Source of the DNA: Hellea sp.
GTDB lineage: Bacteria; Pseudomonadota; Alphaproteobacteria; Caulobacterales; Maricaulaceae
Length of the DNA: 52,897 nucleotides
Reading direction: 5' to 3'
NCBI GenBank assembly: GCA_020629545.1
Contig: JAHDDC010000014.1
Location: forward strand, 1 to 52,897
The notes beneath the pieces are model-generated. The model was not told where the DNA came from and made no database searches. It saw nothing but the letters and a program-made list of their open reading frames with translations. How positions within the stretch are numbered: position 1 is the first letter of the stretch; the number at the start of each line of letters is the position of its first letter. A program made the translations under genes and the position numbers. This document shows, piece by piece, positions 1 to 9,872 of this stretch.

Positions 1-104
1 CTGTTCTTGAACAAATCTTTGGATCTTTAGGGCGTTTGCCAACCGACAGAATTGGAGGTCAGCAAGATGTTCCAGGGGGTGCGGGTGGTCCTGGCGGTCG
101 CTAG
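1..104 (+). CDS. C-terminal end of a truncated protein, possibly BamE-like
   Basis: A reading frame enters from the left edge in frame 3 and ends with TAG at 102-104. About 33 residues are visible, beginning VLEQIFGSLGRLPTD and ending in a glycine/proline-rich tail. The motif 'LEQ(L/I)(L/F)G.(L/V)GR' followed by a low-complexity tail resembles the C-terminus of alphaproteobacterial BamE (SmpA/OmlA), a lipoprotein of the outer-membrane assembly complex. That match is from memory and rests on very few residues. The gene converges on thiL with a 41 bp gap. Everything upstream lies outside the window. Confidence 0.4.
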   Translation, partial: VLEQIFGSLGRLPTDRIGGQQDVPGGAGGPGGR

Positions 105-145
105 TTAGCCGGTTCGGCGCAACAAACCCAAGCAATTACAGGCTT

Positions 146-1108
146 CTAAGACTTGAAGTGAGAATAGCCGGTTTGCTCGAACTTTAGTTTTTTTCCTTTG
201 TAAGTGACGGAAACGCCCTCTCCTAAATGACACTTCCCTATACGTGTAACCGGAAACAAAAAGGTCTCACAAGCCTCATGAATTAGGGCGCGTTGGTCTG
301 CGTGTGCTGTAAACAAAATTTCATAGTCATCTCCATGGGTGAGTAATGACGGTACTGTTTCTGGCAATGCCAGAGACTTCTCTGAAATTTCACTTGGCCA
401 TAAATGATCTGATACTTCAACTGACATAGCTAAATGACTAGCCTTTGCCAGGTGATCAAGGTCTGCCACGAAACCATCAGACACATCTATTGAAGCGTTT
501 GCCCAAGCCCTTAATATTCTTTGAAGTTCAAGACGTGGGGCAGGTTTGTAAAAATAGTCCCGCGGTCGTTGAGGCCCTTTCGGATGGCTCAATGATGACA
601 ATCCAACAAAACCTTTACCTATATGTCCAGTTACCCAAATATCGTCATCAGGTTTGGCGCCAAAACGTTTGCAAGCCATCCCCTCAGGACATACTCCAAT
701 CAGAGTCGCAGAAATTACAAGGGGGCCAGGTGTTGCAACTGTATCGCCTCCCCATAGGCTTAAAGCAAATTTCTTCTGGATAGATTTCAATCCTTTAGCA
801 AAAGCTTCAATACTATAAACCGGCAGATGCCGAGGCCATGCAAGACTCAGTAGATAGCCTCGTGGCGATGCACCTTTTGCCGCCAAATCAGAGAGATTCA
901 CGCGTAATAAACGTTCAGCGATTTGCGCTCCATACTCGCCATCCGGAAAATGAACGCCTTCGACCATGGCGTCTTTGGTTACAATCAGGTCAAAACCCGG
1001 CGGTGGTGAAAAATGAGCCGCATCGTCTTTCAAGCCAAGGCCTTCCGGACCCGCAAGGGGAACAAAAAACTTTTCGATGAGATCAAACTCATTCAAGGCT
1101 AATTCCAA
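146..1108 (-). CDS. thiL: Thiamine-monophosphate kinase
   Basis: ThiL phosphorylates thiamine monophosphate to thiamine pyrophosphate with ATP in the cytoplasm, the last step of cofactor synthesis. The 320-residue protein has the family pattern: an N-terminal EFDLI segment, the acidic metal/nucleotide sites LGLKDDAA, VTKDAMVEGVHF and NLSDLAAKGA, then WGGDT, SIDVSDG and a late HGDDYEILF motif. The start is TTG at 1108, directly after the nusB TGA, with GGATC a few bases upstream. No ATG fits the conserved N-terminus. It is the last gene of the run that begins at glyA, and nusB-thiL adjacency is common in Alphaproteobacteria. Confidence 0.95.
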   Translation of the reverse strand: MELALNEFDLIEKFFVPLAGPEGLGLKDDAAHFSPPPGFDLIVTKDAMVEGVHFPDGEYGAQIAERLLRVNLSDLAAKGASPRGYLLSLAWPRHLPVYSIEAFAKGLKSIQKKFALSLWGGDTVATPGPLVISATLIGVCPEGMACKRFGAKPDDDIWVTGHIGKGFVGLSSLSHPKGPQRPRDYFYKPAPRLELQRILRAWANASIDVSDGFVADLDHLAKASHLAMSVEVSDHLWPSEISEKSLALPETVPSLLTHGDDYEILFTAHADQRALIHEACETFLFPVTRIGKCHLGEGVSVTYKGKKLKFEQTGYSHFKS

Positions 1109-1561
1109 TCAGGATCCAGTCAAACCAAACTCAGCGGCTCGGACCTTTTTGGCAAACTTATCCAAAGCGCCATTCACAAATGCGGGTTCGGACTGCTCAA
1201 AAAAATCGGAAGCAATTGAAACATATTCGTCAATGATGACGAGTGCAGGTACATCGGGCCGGCGAGAAATTTCATAACATCCCGCGCGCATAATCGCTCG
1301 CAGGGTCATATCAAGCCTTTTCAGAGACCATTTTTTAGAGAGATGCTCCGAGATATCCTTGTCAATAACGTCCTGAAATTCAATGACCCCCTTAACAATA
1401 TCCCTAAAATAGTCCGCGTCGACTTTTTCTGTATTAAACCTAAAATCAGTAAATTCTTCGATGACTGTATTAGAGGGGGTACCGCTTATATCCATTTGAT
1501 AAAGGGCCTGAACGGCGGCCATTCTGGCTTTGCTGCGTTTGATATGATGATTTTCGGACAA
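1109..1561 (-). CDS. nusB: Transcription antitermination factor NusB
   Basis: NusB binds boxA RNA together with NusE (ribosomal protein S10) and supports rRNA antitermination. The 150-residue protein is all-helical in character. It carries the family N-terminal signature around KARMAAVQALYQMDI, a central DKDISEHLSKKWSLKR-type segment, and the C-terminal VIIDEYVSIASDFF and FVNGALDKFAK motifs. The start is TTG at 1561, three bases after the ribH stop. The next ATG would remove the conserved arginine-rich first helix, so TTG is preferred. It lies between ribH and thiL in the same operon, as in many proteobacteria. Confidence 0.95.
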   Translation of the reverse strand: MSENHHIKRSKARMAAVQALYQMDISGTPSNTVIEEFTDFRFNTEKVDADYFRDIVKGVIEFQDVIDKDISEHLSKKWSLKRLDMTLRAIMRAGCYEISRRPDVPALVIIDEYVSIASDFFEQSEPAFVNGALDKFAKKVRAAEFGLTGS

Positions 1562-1564
1562 GAT

Positions 1565-1993
1565 TTAGGCCTTAAGCTCATCGCGAATTTTTATCATTTT
1601 CAGAGCTGCATTAGCGGCAAAACCACCTTTATCTTTTTTATCTTTCTTAGCGCGTGCCCAGGCTTGATCCTCATTCTCAACGGTAATGATGCCATTTCCA
1701 ATCGCTAGCTGTTGATTTACGGCCAAATCCATTATGGCCCGCGCCGACTCCTGACAAACATAGTCATAATGCGTGGTTTCTCCACGAATTACGCAGCCCA
1801 ATGCAACATAGGCGTCAAAACCGGAACCCGCCTGTTCCGCATAAGAGATCACATGCGGAATCTCGAGAGCGCCAGGAACAGTAACTTTCGTAATTTCAAC
1901 ACCGGGCTGTTGCAATACTGCTAATGCACCCTCGAGCAAAGCGTCAGAAATCGCCTCGTAAAAACGGGCTTCAATAATAAGAATTTTCGGCAT
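1565..1993 (-). CDS. ribH: 6,7-dimethyl-8-ribityllumazine synthase
   Basis: RibH condenses 5-amino-6-ribitylamino-uracil with 3,4-dihydroxy-2-butanone 4-phosphate to give the lumazine precursor of riboflavin. At 142 residues it has normal length. Diagnostic segments are [31 protein letters not shown] (the catalytic histidine is in this loop) and the C-terminal [11 protein letters not shown]. Its ATG shares one base with the ribB stop (TAATG), suggesting translational coupling. An FMN riboswitch is not visible in front of the gene because there is no intergenic space. Confidence 0.96.
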   Translation of the reverse strand: MPKILIIEARFYEAISDALLEGALAVLQQPGVEITKVTVPGALEIPHVISYAEQAGSGFDAYVALGCVIRGETTHYDYVCQESARAIMDLAVNQQLAIGNGIITVENEDQAWARAKKDKKDKGGFAANAALKMIKIRDELKA

Positions 1994-3141
1994 TATTTGT
2001 ACTGCTTAGGTGGGGTTATGCCTGTGAGCTCGATATTGTAAGCTTCAAGGCCGATAAGTTTGGGCATAGTCTGGGTAATCAAACGCATTTTTCTGACTTT
2101 TTGATCTGCCAAAATTTGCGCACCAACCCCGTATTCACGGATGTTTTGTTCTTTTCGGTCAACAGGCTGGCGAGCATGCGCGCCTAACCTTTCCAAGAGC
2201 GTATCGATGCTTCCCTCTCGAATCAGAACCAGAACCGCATGACCTTCGTACTCCGATAACTGGCGCATAGCGTGCCAAATCATGCCTGATCTCGGACTAT
2301 TTTCGTGCAAAATATCACCGGCAAAATCGATTTTGTGAACCCGCACCAGCGTTTCCTTACCGGGAATAGGTTCACCCTTTGACAGCGCGACATGTTCAAG
2401 ATCGTCTAGATAATTACGATAAACGTGGATATTAAAATCATGCCCAGCCTGATCCGTAAAAGACGATGACGCAACGTGTTTCACAAAATGGTCTTTCTGC
2501 ATCCGATAGGCAACAAGGTCTTCTATCGTTCCTATTTTAAGACCGTGAAACTGAGCAAATTTTACAAGGTCCGGTAACCGGGCCATCGTTCCATCGTCAT
2601 TCATAATTTCACAAATTACGGCCGATGGATTCAGGCCAGCCATTCGTGAAATATCAACAGAGGCTTCTGTATGACCTGTTCTCACAAGGACTCCACCGTC
2701 CTTAGCTATGATCGGGAACATATGCCCAGGTGAAACAATATCATACTCCACAGATTCTGGATCGATTGCCACTTGTATGGTTCGCGAACGATCTCCTGCA
2801 CTAATACCCGTTGTGACACCGTCTCGAGCTTCAATCGATTGCGTGAATGCCGTTTCAAAGCGCGATCGATTTTCTGCAGACATATTTCGAAGTCCAAGAG
2901 CATCTGCACGGCTTTGCTCGATCGCGAGGCAAATAAGGCCCCGGCCATATTTGGCCATAAAGTTCACAGCGTCAGGAGTCGCGAACTGAGCCGGTATGAT
3001 CAAATCACCTTCGTTTTCGCGATTTTCCGCATCGACTAAAATATACATCCGCCCATTACGAGCATCTTCGATGATCTCTTCAGGTGTAGCGAGATTATAA
3101 ACTTCTTCTTTAGTAGCTTTATTGAGTTCAGCCATGACCAT
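1993..3141 (-). CDS. ribB: 3,4-dihydroxy-2-butanone 4-phosphate synthase with degenerate GTP cyclohydrolase II-like domain (RibBX type)
   Basis: The N-terminal ~200 residues are a complete DHBP synthase, which makes 3,4-dihydroxy-2-butanone 4-phosphate from ribulose 5-phosphate. RENEGD (metal site), [18 protein letters not shown] and [12 protein letters not shown] are all present. The C-terminal ~170 residues align with GTP cyclohydrolase II (LVRVH, then GD), but the canonical zinc cysteines (C...C-x-C after GD) are replaced in LHENSPRSG, and the later catalytic region is also altered. Such hybrids are known as RibBX, where the second domain is not expected to have cyclohydrolase activity. 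The start could also be ATG at 3135. The gene overlaps the end of ribE by up to 14 bp. Confidence 0.9.
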   Translation of the reverse strand: MVMAELNKATKEEVYNLATPEEIIEDARNGRMYILVDAENRENEGDLIIPAQFATPDAVNFMAKYGRGLICLAIEQSRADALGLRNMSAENRSRFETAFTQSIEARDGVTTGISAGDRSRTIQVAIDPESVEYDIVSPGHMFPIIAKDGGVLVRTGHTEASVDISRMAGLNPSAVICEIMNDDGTMARLPDLVKFAQFHGLKIGTIEDLVAYRMQKDHFVKHVASSSFTDQAGHDFNIHVYRNYLDDLEHVALSKGEPIPGKETLVRVHKIDFAGDILHENSPRSGMIWHAMRQLSEYEGHAVLVLIREGSIDTLLERLGAHARQPVDRKEQNIREYGVGAQILADQKVRKMRLITQTMPKLIGLEAYNIELTGITPPKQYK

Positions 3142-3766
3142 CTTTCATATGCGACAAGTAACGAGCGACATAGCGCGCTATCAGGTCAATTTCCAGATTT
3201 ACTTTGTCATCCACCTGAAGTTTTCCAAGCGTCGTAACATCGGCAGTATGCGGAATGATATTGACCTCAAACCAATCTTTACCCACATCATTGACGGTCA
3301 GCGAAACTCCGTCGACGCAAATTGACCCTTTGGGCGCAATCCCAAACATAATTTCGGACGGGGCTTCAAATCGCATTCTCTTTGACCCCGCTATTTCTTC
3401 TATCTCCAGCACGAAACCCACATTATCGACATGTCCTGTAACCAAGTGACCGCCAAGCTCATCTTTGGCCGTCATGGCCCTCTCTAGGTTGACCGCCCGA
3501 CCTTCAATCCATGACCCCATGGTGGTTTTGCTTAGACTTTCATCTGATACATCAAAGGCATACCATCCTGCATACTGACCTGAATTCAGAGTGCCTTTAT
3601 CGATCACTGTCATACAGGCGCCCGAATGCGAGATTGACGCCCCAATATCTATGCCATCAACATCATACGAGGTATGAACAGTCATGCGGGTATCACCCCA
3701 CTCTCCGCCGGCCTCACGAGTGATGGAAACAATTTTACCAATATCGGTGATTATTCCTGTAAACAT
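3128..3766 (-). CDS. ribE: Riboflavin synthase, alpha-chain type
   Basis: The enzyme dismutates two 6,7-dimethyl-8-ribityllumazine molecules to riboflavin and the ribitylamino-uracil precursor. The 212-residue protein has the two tandem lumazine-binding domains of the family. It opens with [10 protein letters not shown]. The first domain carries the S-H-S-G-A-C-M-T-V segment, and the second has GHLVTGHVD and ICVDGVSLTVND. The ATG overlaps the stop of the reductase gene by one base (TAATG). Confidence 0.96.
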   Translation of the reverse strand: MFTGIITDIGKIVSITREAGGEWGDTRMTVHTSYDVDGIDIGASISHSGACMTVIDKGTLNSGQYAGWYAFDVSDESLSKTTMGSWIEGRAVNLERAMTAKDELGGHLVTGHVDNVGFVLEIEEIAGSKRMRFEAPSEIMFGIAPKGSICVDGVSLTVNDVGKDWFEVNIIPHTADVTTLGKLQVDDKVNLEIDLIARYVARYLSHMKDGHG

Positions 3767-4437
3767 TAAGGCACTCGCTTGAAAACTTCATAGGTATCAG
3801 ACCCCAGACGCTCATTCGAAAAACAGCTATATTCTGGAATATCGCCGATATCACTTATCAGTAAATTGCCTATACCATTTCGCCCGTCACCACCAATTAT
3901 CTTTGGGGCGCGAAACCAGTGTATTTCATCAACAATTCCTAGTCTCAGAAAGCTGGCTGCTAGGGTCCCACCGCCCTCAATCAATATCGAGCTAATGTTT
4001 CTGAAAATCAAATAATCTAGGCTTTCCATGATGTTTAATCCGCGTGAATATCCGATATCTCGGACCTCAACGCCCTTGTTTATCAGATGCTTAGCGGTAT
4101 TTTCCTCAGGTGAATTACAGAAAACAATAACCGGCACGTCTTTGGCCGTTTGAACAAGATTAGAATTGTCGTCTAAACGCAAACGACTATCGTATACTAT
4201 TCGAACGGGATCTGCCTCTCCATCAATACGGGTCGTTAGGTTTGGATTGTCAGCAATCGCCGTGTTTGACCCGATAGCAATTCCATTATGCATGCCACGA
4301 AGTTCACGGCCTTTGGCACGTGCAGCTTCGTCTGTTATCCATTTGGATTGTCCATTAGCAAGAGCTATCTTCCCGTCCAGAGACGTTGCTAGTTTTAAGC
4401 TAATTGAAGGACGATCCACGCCGTTACTCTTCCTCAT
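3766..4437 (-). CDS. ribD: Stand-alone riboflavin-type pyrimidine reductase (RibD C-terminal domain only)
   Basis: This is the RibD reductase domain, which reduces the ribosylamino pyrimidinone intermediate with NADPH. RibD proteins are usually about 360 residues, with an N-terminal zinc deaminase followed by the reductase. Here the likely ATG at 4437 gives 223 residues that start straight into the reductase ([15 protein letters not shown], then ITDEAAR and [15 protein letters not shown]). No deaminase HAE or PCxxxG motif exists in the gene. It cannot lie upstream, since nrdR occupies that DNA and overlaps this gene by 14 bp. The frame stays open to 4542 inside nrdR, but that extension has no family similarity. 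The deaminase step must be encoded elsewhere. Confidence 0.88.
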   Translation of the reverse strand: MRKSNGVDRPSISLKLATSLDGKIALANGQSKWITDEAARAKGRELRGMHNGIAIGSNTAIADNPNLTTRIDGEADPVRIVYDSRLRLDDNSNLVQTAKDVPVIVFCNSPEENTAKHLINKGVEVRDIGYSRGLNIMESLDYLIFRNISSILIEGGGTLAASFLRLGIVDEIHWFRAPKIIGGDGRNGIGNLLISDIGDIPEYSCFSNERLGSDTYEVFKRVP

Positions 4438-4897
4438 CTTTATGAGAAACGAGCTTTTCTTCTTCAATGAATGCTTCAAAGTCTTCAGTTGCTCTGAAAT
4501 CCCGATAGACGCTCGCATAACGAACATAAGCAACCTTATCAAGGCCTGCTAGCCCTTCCATTACGAGTTCTCCGATTTGGTCTGACGTAACATCAGAGTT
4601 CCCGCCGCTTTCGAGTTGACGAATGATTCCGCTGATCATTTGTTCAACACGATCAGTTTCTACAGGGCGTTTTTGCATAGCAATATGAATCGATCGGGCC
4701 AATTTATTGCGATCAAAAGGAACGCGCTGGCCTGTCTTTTTAACGACATACAGCTCACGCAATTGAACACGTTCAAAGGTCGTAAAGCGGCCCGCACAAG
4801 CATTACAAAGCCTGCGGCGACGGACGGCAGTCCCGTCCTCGGCCTGTCGACTATCCTTTACCTGCGTATCTTCACTATTACAAAACGGGCATCTCAT
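4424..4897 (-). CDS. nrdR: Transcriptional repressor NrdR
   Basis: NrdR is the ATP/dATP-sensing repressor of ribonucleotide reductase genes. The 157-residue protein starts [17 protein letters not shown], with zinc-ribbon cysteines at positions 3, 6, 31 and 34, followed by the RRRRLC and RFTTFER segments. The ATP-cone domain spans about residues 49-140 ([24 protein letters not shown]). It lies 22 bp downstream of glyA and runs into ribD with a short overlap. The glyA-nrdR-rib order is frequent in Alphaproteobacteria. Confidence 0.97.
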   Translation of the reverse strand: MRCPFCNSEDTQVKDSRQAEDGTAVRRRRLCNACAGRFTTFERVQLRELYVVKKTGQRVPFDRNKLARSIHIAMQKRPVETDRVEQMISGIIRQLESGGNSDVTSDQIGELVMEGLAGLDKVAYVRYASVYRDFRATEDFEAFIEEEKLVSHKDEEE

Positions 4898-4919
4898 GAT
4901 CCGTCACTATAACAGTGAA

Positions 4920-6227
4920 CTAGCCGCGGTAAATAGGAAAGCGAGCCGTCAACGCCTTCACCTCTTCCCTTACAGCCGCTTCAACCTCGGGATCCCCCTT
5001 TGGGTTTTCAGCAAGGGCATCTAAAACTTTCGCCATCATCTGACCGATTTCTCTAAACTCAGCAGGGCCAAATCCACGCGTTGTACCCGCCGGCGAGCCA
5101 ACACGTATCCCGGATGTTATTGTGAATTTTTCTGTATCAAATGGAATGCCATTTTTATTGCAAGTGATATAAGCTCGTCCCAGAGCTTTCTCTGCTGCAT
5201 TGCCTTTGACGCCTTTTGGAGAGAGGTCGATTAAAGCCAAATGCGTATCTGTCCCGCCAGATACGACCGCATAGCCCGCCTCCACCAATGCTTCGGACAT
5301 AGCCTTACAATTATCAATCACGAGCTGACTATAAGCCTTAAATTCAGGCTTGAGTGCATCGCCAAATGCAACAGCCTTGGCGGCAATAACGTGCATTAAG
5401 GGGCCGCCTTGTAGACCCGGAAAAATCGCTGAATTGATTTTTTTAGCAATAGTTTCGTCATTGGTCAGGATCATACCGCCCCGTGGCCCGCGCAAAGTTT
5501 TATGAGTAGTTGTCGTTGCGACATGAGCATGCGGGAATGGACTTGGATGTGTCCCTCCAGCAACAAGACCTGCAAAATGGGCCATGTCTACGTGCAGATA
5601 GGCACCGACTTTGTCTGCGATTTCTCGGAAACGTTTAAAGTCAATTATGCGAGCATAGGCCGAACCGCCGCAAATAATAAGTTTAGGCTTATGCTTGATC
5701 GCTTGGGCTTCAACCTGATCATAATCAATCAGGTGCGTATCTCTTGTAACCCCATAAGATACAGCATTGAACCATTTTCCAGACATATTGGGCGGCGCCC
5801 CGTGGGTTAAATGTCCACCTGAAGCCAAATCCATTCCCAATATTGTATCCCCTGGCTTTAACAGCGCCAGAAAAACACCTTGGTTGGCCTGAGACCCGGA
5901 GTTAGGCTGAACATTGGCAAATCCACAATCGAACAGCTTACACGCGCGCTCTATAGCCAAGTTTTCCGCCACGTCGACATGTTGGCATCCGCCGTAATAT
6001 CGTTTCCCCGGATAGCCCTCGGCGTATTTGTTGGTCAGAACAGACCCCTGTGCCTCCATTACAGCCTGTGAGACAATATTTTCAGATGCGATCAACTCAA
6101 TCTCGTCCTGCTGACGCTGAAGTTCGTGTTGCATGCTTTCATAAAGCTCGGGATCGCGATCTTTTACCCCCTGCGAGAAGTAATCAGAAAGATGAGCTAA
6201 TGCCTGGGACGGGGCTTCGGTGGTCAT
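4920..6227 (-). CDS. glyA: Serine hydroxymethyltransferase
   Basis: GlyA is a PLP enzyme that interconverts serine and glycine while moving a one-carbon unit to or from tetrahydrofolate. The 435-residue protein has [25 protein letters not shown], the PLP lysine at residue 243 in [14 protein letters not shown], and [12 protein letters not shown] at 6227 follows a good AGGAG site. It is the first gene of the long minus-strand run, with an 81 bp gap from hemA. It is relevant to the betaine-to-glycine genes at the other end of the window, because it uses both glycine and 5,10-methylene-tetrahydrofolate. Confidence 0.98.
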   Translation of the reverse strand: MTTEAPSQALAHLSDYFSQGVKDRDPELYESMQHELQRQQDEIELIASENIVSQAVMEAQGSVLTNKYAEGYPGKRYYGGCQHVDVAENLAIERACKLFDCGFANVQPNSGSQANQGVFLALLKPGDTILGMDLASGGHLTHGAPPNMSGKWFNAVSYGVTRDTHLIDYDQVEAQAIKHKPKLIICGGSAYARIIDFKRFREIADKVGAYLHVDMAHFAGLVAGGTHPSPFPHAHVATTTTHKTLRGPRGGMILTNDETIAKKINSAIFPGLQGGPLMHVIAAKAVAFGDALKPEFKAYSQLVIDNCKAMSEALVEAGYAVVSGGTDTHLALIDLSPKGVKGNAAEKALGRAYITCNKNGIPFDTEKFTITSGIRVGSPAGTTRGFGPAEFREIGQMMAKVLDALAENPKGDPEVEAAVREEVKALTARFPIYRG

Positions 6228-6308
6228 AGTAGACTCCTGAGAAAAATCGAAGGTCGGTTATGGGAATTTGCGGTGTGTCGCAATATGCAATGCGACAAAA
6301 AACATGAT

Positions 6309-7529
6309 TTATGCGACTTTTACACGCTCAAGCTCAAACTCATCCCAAATATTGTGCAAAGCTTCAATTAATTGTTCCATCATGGCATTGGTATGGAACG
6401 GGCTTGGCGTAAAACGAAGCCTCTCAGTACCTCTGGGAACAGTTGGATAATTTATGGGTTGAACATAAATTCCATACTCATGGATCAAACGGTCCGACAA
6501 AGCTTTGCACTTGACGGGATCGCCAACCATCAACGGCACAATATGTGTCTCGCCATCTATAAATGGAAATCCTGCAGCTCTAAATCGTGATTTCAGTGCA
6601 TTAGCCCGTTCTTTGTGTTGCGCTCGCACTTCAGGCGTAATTTTCAATATCTTGACACTGCGCAGCGCACCCGCTGCGGTACTTGGCGGAATAGAAGTTG
6701 TGAAAATGAAACCCGACGCCATTGACCGCACCGCATCGATAATAACTTCTGATGCTGCGATGTAACCGCCAATCATGCCGAATGCCTTTGCGAGCGTGCC
6801 CTGGATGATATCAACTCGGTGCATCAGTCCGCGTTCTTCGCAAACTCCGCCTCCCTTTTCACCGTACATGCCAACAGCGTGCACTTCGTCAATATAGGTC
6901 AATGCATTATATTTTTCGGCAAGATCACAAATTTCCTGAATCGGTGCTATATCAGCATCCATCGAATACACGCTTTCAAAAGCGATTAACTTGGGCTGGT
7001 TTTCTGGAACCGATTTAAGCTTCTCTTCGAGGTCATCTAAATCATTGTGTCTGAATATGTGTTTCTCACATCGCGCGCGCTGAATTCCGGAAATCATGGA
7101 TGCGTGGTTTTTCTCATCGGAGAAAATAACAAGACCGGGGAGAATACGGCTCATGACGCCGAGTGTTGCCTCGTTGGCAACATAGCCAGATGTAAACACG
7201 AGCGCCCGATCTTTAGCATGCAGGTCGGCGAGCTCGCGCTCAAGCTGAACATGGTAATGCGTTGTTCCGGCAATATTTCGGGTCCCGCCAGACCCGGTAC
7301 CCGCCGCATCCACGGCTGACTTCACCGCTTCAACGACACATTCGTTCTGCCCCATGCCAAGATAATCGTTTGAACACCAAACCGTAATATCCTGTTCAGA
7401 AAAGTCGTCCTTGTACCATTTCGCCATTGGGAAATGGCCTTTAATCCGACGGATATCCTGAAATATCCGATAACGGCCTTCTCCGTGTACACCCTCAAGG
7501 GCTTTCTCAAAAAATTTATCGTAATCCAT
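6309..7529 (-). CDS. hemA: 5-aminolevulinate synthase (C4 heme pathway)
   Basis: The enzyme condenses glycine and succinyl-CoA to 5-aminolevulinate with PLP, the Shemin route typical of Alphaproteobacteria. Starting at ATG 7529 ([11 protein letters not shown]), the protein has 406 residues. The PLP lysine falls at residue 248 in [13 protein letters not shown]. Other marks are [24 protein letters not shown] and [13 protein letters not shown]. An in-frame GTG at 7541 is possible but less like the family N-terminus. The gene is divergent from hemB, so both heme genes share a 141 bp control region. Confidence 0.96.
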   Translation of the reverse strand: MDYDKFFEKALEGVHGEGRYRIFQDIRRIKGHFPMAKWYKDDFSEQDITVWCSNDYLGMGQNECVVEAVKSAVDAAGTGSGGTRNIAGTTHYHVQLERELADLHAKDRALVFTSGYVANEATLGVMSRILPGLVIFSDEKNHASMISGIQRARCEKHIFRHNDLDDLEEKLKSVPENQPKLIAFESVYSMDADIAPIQEICDLAEKYNALTYIDEVHAVGMYGEKGGGVCEERGLMHRVDIIQGTLAKAFGMIGGYIAASEVIIDAVRSMASGFIFTTSIPPSTAAGALRSVKILKITPEVRAQHKERANALKSRFRAAGFPFIDGETHIVPLMVGDPVKCKALSDRLIHEYGIYVQPINYPTVPRGTERLRFTPSPFHTNAMMEQLIEALHNIWDEFELERVKVA

Positions 7530-7670
7530 GGTCACAATCACTGTTTTAGCACTTTTTTGGCAACGAAGCGCTAATAAAATTAGACGTAGATCAAAAATAA
7601 CTAACTATATCTAAAAATTCTATTGCCGAAACGACGCACTCAGCCATAATATTTACAAATTGGAGTACAA

Positions 7671-8654
7671 ATGCCGTCTTTTCCCGAAACCCGTATGCGT
7701 CGCCCTCGTCAATTCGACTGGTCCCGCCGACTTGTACAAGAATCAGTTCTAACTCCGAATGATCTGATTTGGACCATTATCATTTCCGACGGATCAAAAC
7801 CGCGTGACCCAGTTCAAAGCCTACCTGGCGTTGATCGTGTGAGTTTAAGCGAAGTTGTTGAAGATGCAAAACGCGCAAGAGATCTCGGCATTCCAGCGAT
7901 TGCATTATTTCCGCACGTTAATCCTAGTCTGAAAGATGCGGTGGGAAGTGAAGCGCTCAATCCGGATGGACTCGTCCCAAATGCCATTAAAGCTATCAAG
8001 CAAGCCGTTCCTGAGATCGGAGTAATAGTAGATGTCGCGCTAGACCCATTTACAGATCACGGACATGATGGCGTACTTGTCGGCGATGAAATTATAAATG
8101 ATATCTCAGTAGATGCATTGACGGACGGAGCAATTGTCTTAGCTAATGCCGGCGCAGACATTGTGGCGCCTTCCGATATGATGGATGGCCGTATCGGCGC
8201 AATCCGCAAAAAACTGGATCGACACGGGCACCATAATGTAATGATAATGTCCTACGCCGCAAAATATGCATCCGGTTTTTATGGCCCCTATCGCGACGCC
8301 ATTGGGACATCATCTGCATTGCGCGGCGACAAGAGAACCTATCAAATGAACTCTGCAAATACAGATGTCGCGATACGTGAAGTCGCTTTAGACATCGAAG
8401 AAGGCGCGGACATGATTATGGTAAAACCTGGCTTGCCTTACCTGGATATCATTCACCGCCTTAAACGGACATATCAAATGCCGACATTTGCCTTTCAGGT
8501 TAGCGGGGAGTGCGCAATGATTATGGCCGCCGCTCAAAATGGATGGGTAGATGAAAAGCGGGTAATAATGGAGAGTTTGACAAGTTTAAAACGTGCGGGA
8601 TGTGACGGGGTTTTAACATATTTTGCGCCCAAGGCAGCCGAGTGGTTAAGCTGA
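7671..8654 (+). CDS. hemB: Porphobilinogen synthase (delta-aminolevulinic acid dehydratase)
   Basis: HemB joins two 5-aminolevulinate molecules to porphobilinogen. The 327-residue protein has both Schiff-base lysines, at residue 198 (MSYAAKYASGFYGPY) and residue 252 (MVKPGLPYLDI). The metal loop reads DVALDPFTDHGHDG, with aspartate and alanine where zinc enzymes carry cysteines, so this is the magnesium-dependent type known from Alphaproteobacteria. The TTGGAG sequence before ATG is a good ribosome binding site. It stands divergent to hemA and ends four bases before the AraC gene, which converges on it. Confidence 0.97.
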   Translation: MPSFPETRMRRPRQFDWSRRLVQESVLTPNDLIWTIIISDGSKPRDPVQSLPGVDRVSLSEVVEDAKRARDLGIPAIALFPHVNPSLKDAVGSEALNPDGLVPNAIKAIKQAVPEIGVIVDVALDPFTDHGHDGVLVGDEIINDISVDALTDGAIVLANAGADIVAPSDMMDGRIGAIRKKLDRHGHHNVMIMSYAAKYASGFYGPYRDAIGTSSALRGDKRTYQMNSANTDVAIREVALDIEEGADMIMVKPGLPYLDIIHRLKRTYQMPTFAFQVSGECAMIMAAAQNGWVDEKRVIMESLTSLKRAGCDGVLTYFAPKAAEWLS

Positions 8655-8658
8655 CGCG

Positions 8659-9684
8659 TTAGTCTGAATTCATGAGCAAGTGCTTTTTGGGTGAAACTCC
8701 GTGCCAAGATTTATAAGCCCGCGTGAATGCACTCTGATCACTATACCATAGTCTTTGGGCGATTTCAGTCAATCCGATCCCATCCGCCATTAAGTTAGAA
8801 CAAATCTGCTTTTTGGTCTTCTCAAGTATCAACTTGAAACTGGTCTCTTGTTTGCTGAGATGACGTTTTAACGAGCGCGGACTCATTCCTATATCTTCTG
8901 CAACAGCAGCCAGAGTTGGTTTTTGATCAAGAATTATCTCGCGGATCGCTTGTTCTGTGCGTAACGACAAATTGTTCTGTTCGTTAAAAGACGCTAAAAT
9001 CCGTTCCTGGCGGGCTCTGAGGAGAGATAGTTGATGGGCATTCGCCGTTGGCAAAGGCTTATTGAGGATGCCATCTTCCAAAATGACAGCATATTCATCA
9101 GCTCCAAACTCTGTGTCACAACCAAGAACTTGTGTATAAACATCATCTGGCTCTTGCATGTTGTGCATGAACTTTACTTTTCTGACGCCCCTCCCAAAGC
9201 CCCACGCCAACCAGTTGATGGACATGACATAGTTCGTCAACACATACTCACTTATATGTCGAAATTGCTCATTTTGGATAGGTTCATAAGCTGGAACCCA
9301 AACGAACTTCGCTGTGCTTTCCGATTTATTGTTTACGGACTTTTGTAATCGTGGTGTTCCTAGCGTATGGACCAAGCAAGCGAAACGATGATTAATGAAA
9401 GCAGCTTCTTCAAGATCTTTACAAAACGCCATTGTATTTCCAAGACCGGAATAAGTTGAAACTCTAAACCTATGCCCTATGTGCAAACCAATATGAGGGT
9501 TTTTTAACTCCTTCGAAGCATAAACTAGCAGACTATTAAATCGGTCCTTACTATATCGTGTCTTGGGACTGGGATTTACAGATAAATCGATCGCTAGATC
9601 TTTTGCGATTACCGCCTTATTCAACCCCATGCCGGATATGATTTCCAATACATGTGAGTAATACAGATGTGATACAGTGGGCAA
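8659..9684 (-). CDS. AraC family transcriptional regulator (OruR/ArgR-like layout)
   Basis: A 341-residue regulator with an N-terminal arabinose-binding-like domain of the OruR type (about residues 15-205) and a C-terminal AraC double helix-turn-helix (about 235-335). The helix-turn-helix part includes AAVAEDIGMSPRSLKRHL and the late hallmark LTEIAQRLWYSDQSAFTRAYKSWHGVSP. The start is TTG at 9684, with AAGGA nine bases upstream. Its target is unknown. It converges on hemB and is followed by no partner gene, so context gives no ligand. Many members of this subgroup control amino-acid or lipid catabolism, but that is not evidence here. Confidence 0.85.
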   Translation of the reverse strand: MPTVSHLYYSHVLEIISGMGLNKAVIAKDLAIDLSVNPSPKTRYSKDRFNSLLVYASKELKNPHIGLHIGHRFRVSTYSGLGNTMAFCKDLEEAAFINHRFACLVHTLGTPRLQKSVNNKSESTAKFVWVPAYEPIQNEQFRHISEYVLTNYVMSINWLAWGFGRGVRKVKFMHNMQEPDDVYTQVLGCDTEFGADEYAVILEDGILNKPLPTANAHQLSLLRARQERILASFNEQNNLSLRTEQAIREIILDQKPTLAAVAEDIGMSPRSLKRHLSKQETSFKLILEKTKKQICSNLMADGIGLTEIAQRLWYSDQSAFTRAYKSWHGVSPKKHLLMNSD

Positions 9685-9872
9685 ACTGAAAAATCCTTAC
9701 AATGTGTTGTAAAATTTAGGAAAATTTGGCCCGAAATGACAACTTTTTATGACATTCTTATCAAGATTTATCATATGTAACAGGATAACTTATGACTACC
9801 ATTGCTGAGGGGCGGTAGTGGAATGGTCGAAACCTTGGGCAACGGGTTTCGGCCTTTATCGTTTTATCAATA

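Noticed and set aside
4438-4542. N-terminal extension of the RibD reductase inside nrdR as a hidden deaminase
   Set aside because: The 35 extra residues are hydrophobic/basic with no deaminase motif and are too short for the domain; they are the shadow of nrdR.
6276-6297. Inverted repeat TGTCGCA-N8-TGCGACA between hemA and glyA, considered as a hemA terminator
   Set aside because: For minus-strand transcription the run of T lies before, not after, the stem, so it does not fit an intrinsic terminator. It may be an operator, but nothing supports this.
9828-9851. Hairpin CGAAACC...GGTTTCG downstream of the M61 peptidase gene
   Set aside because: The stem is short and no T-run follows in the minus direction, so a terminator call is not supported.
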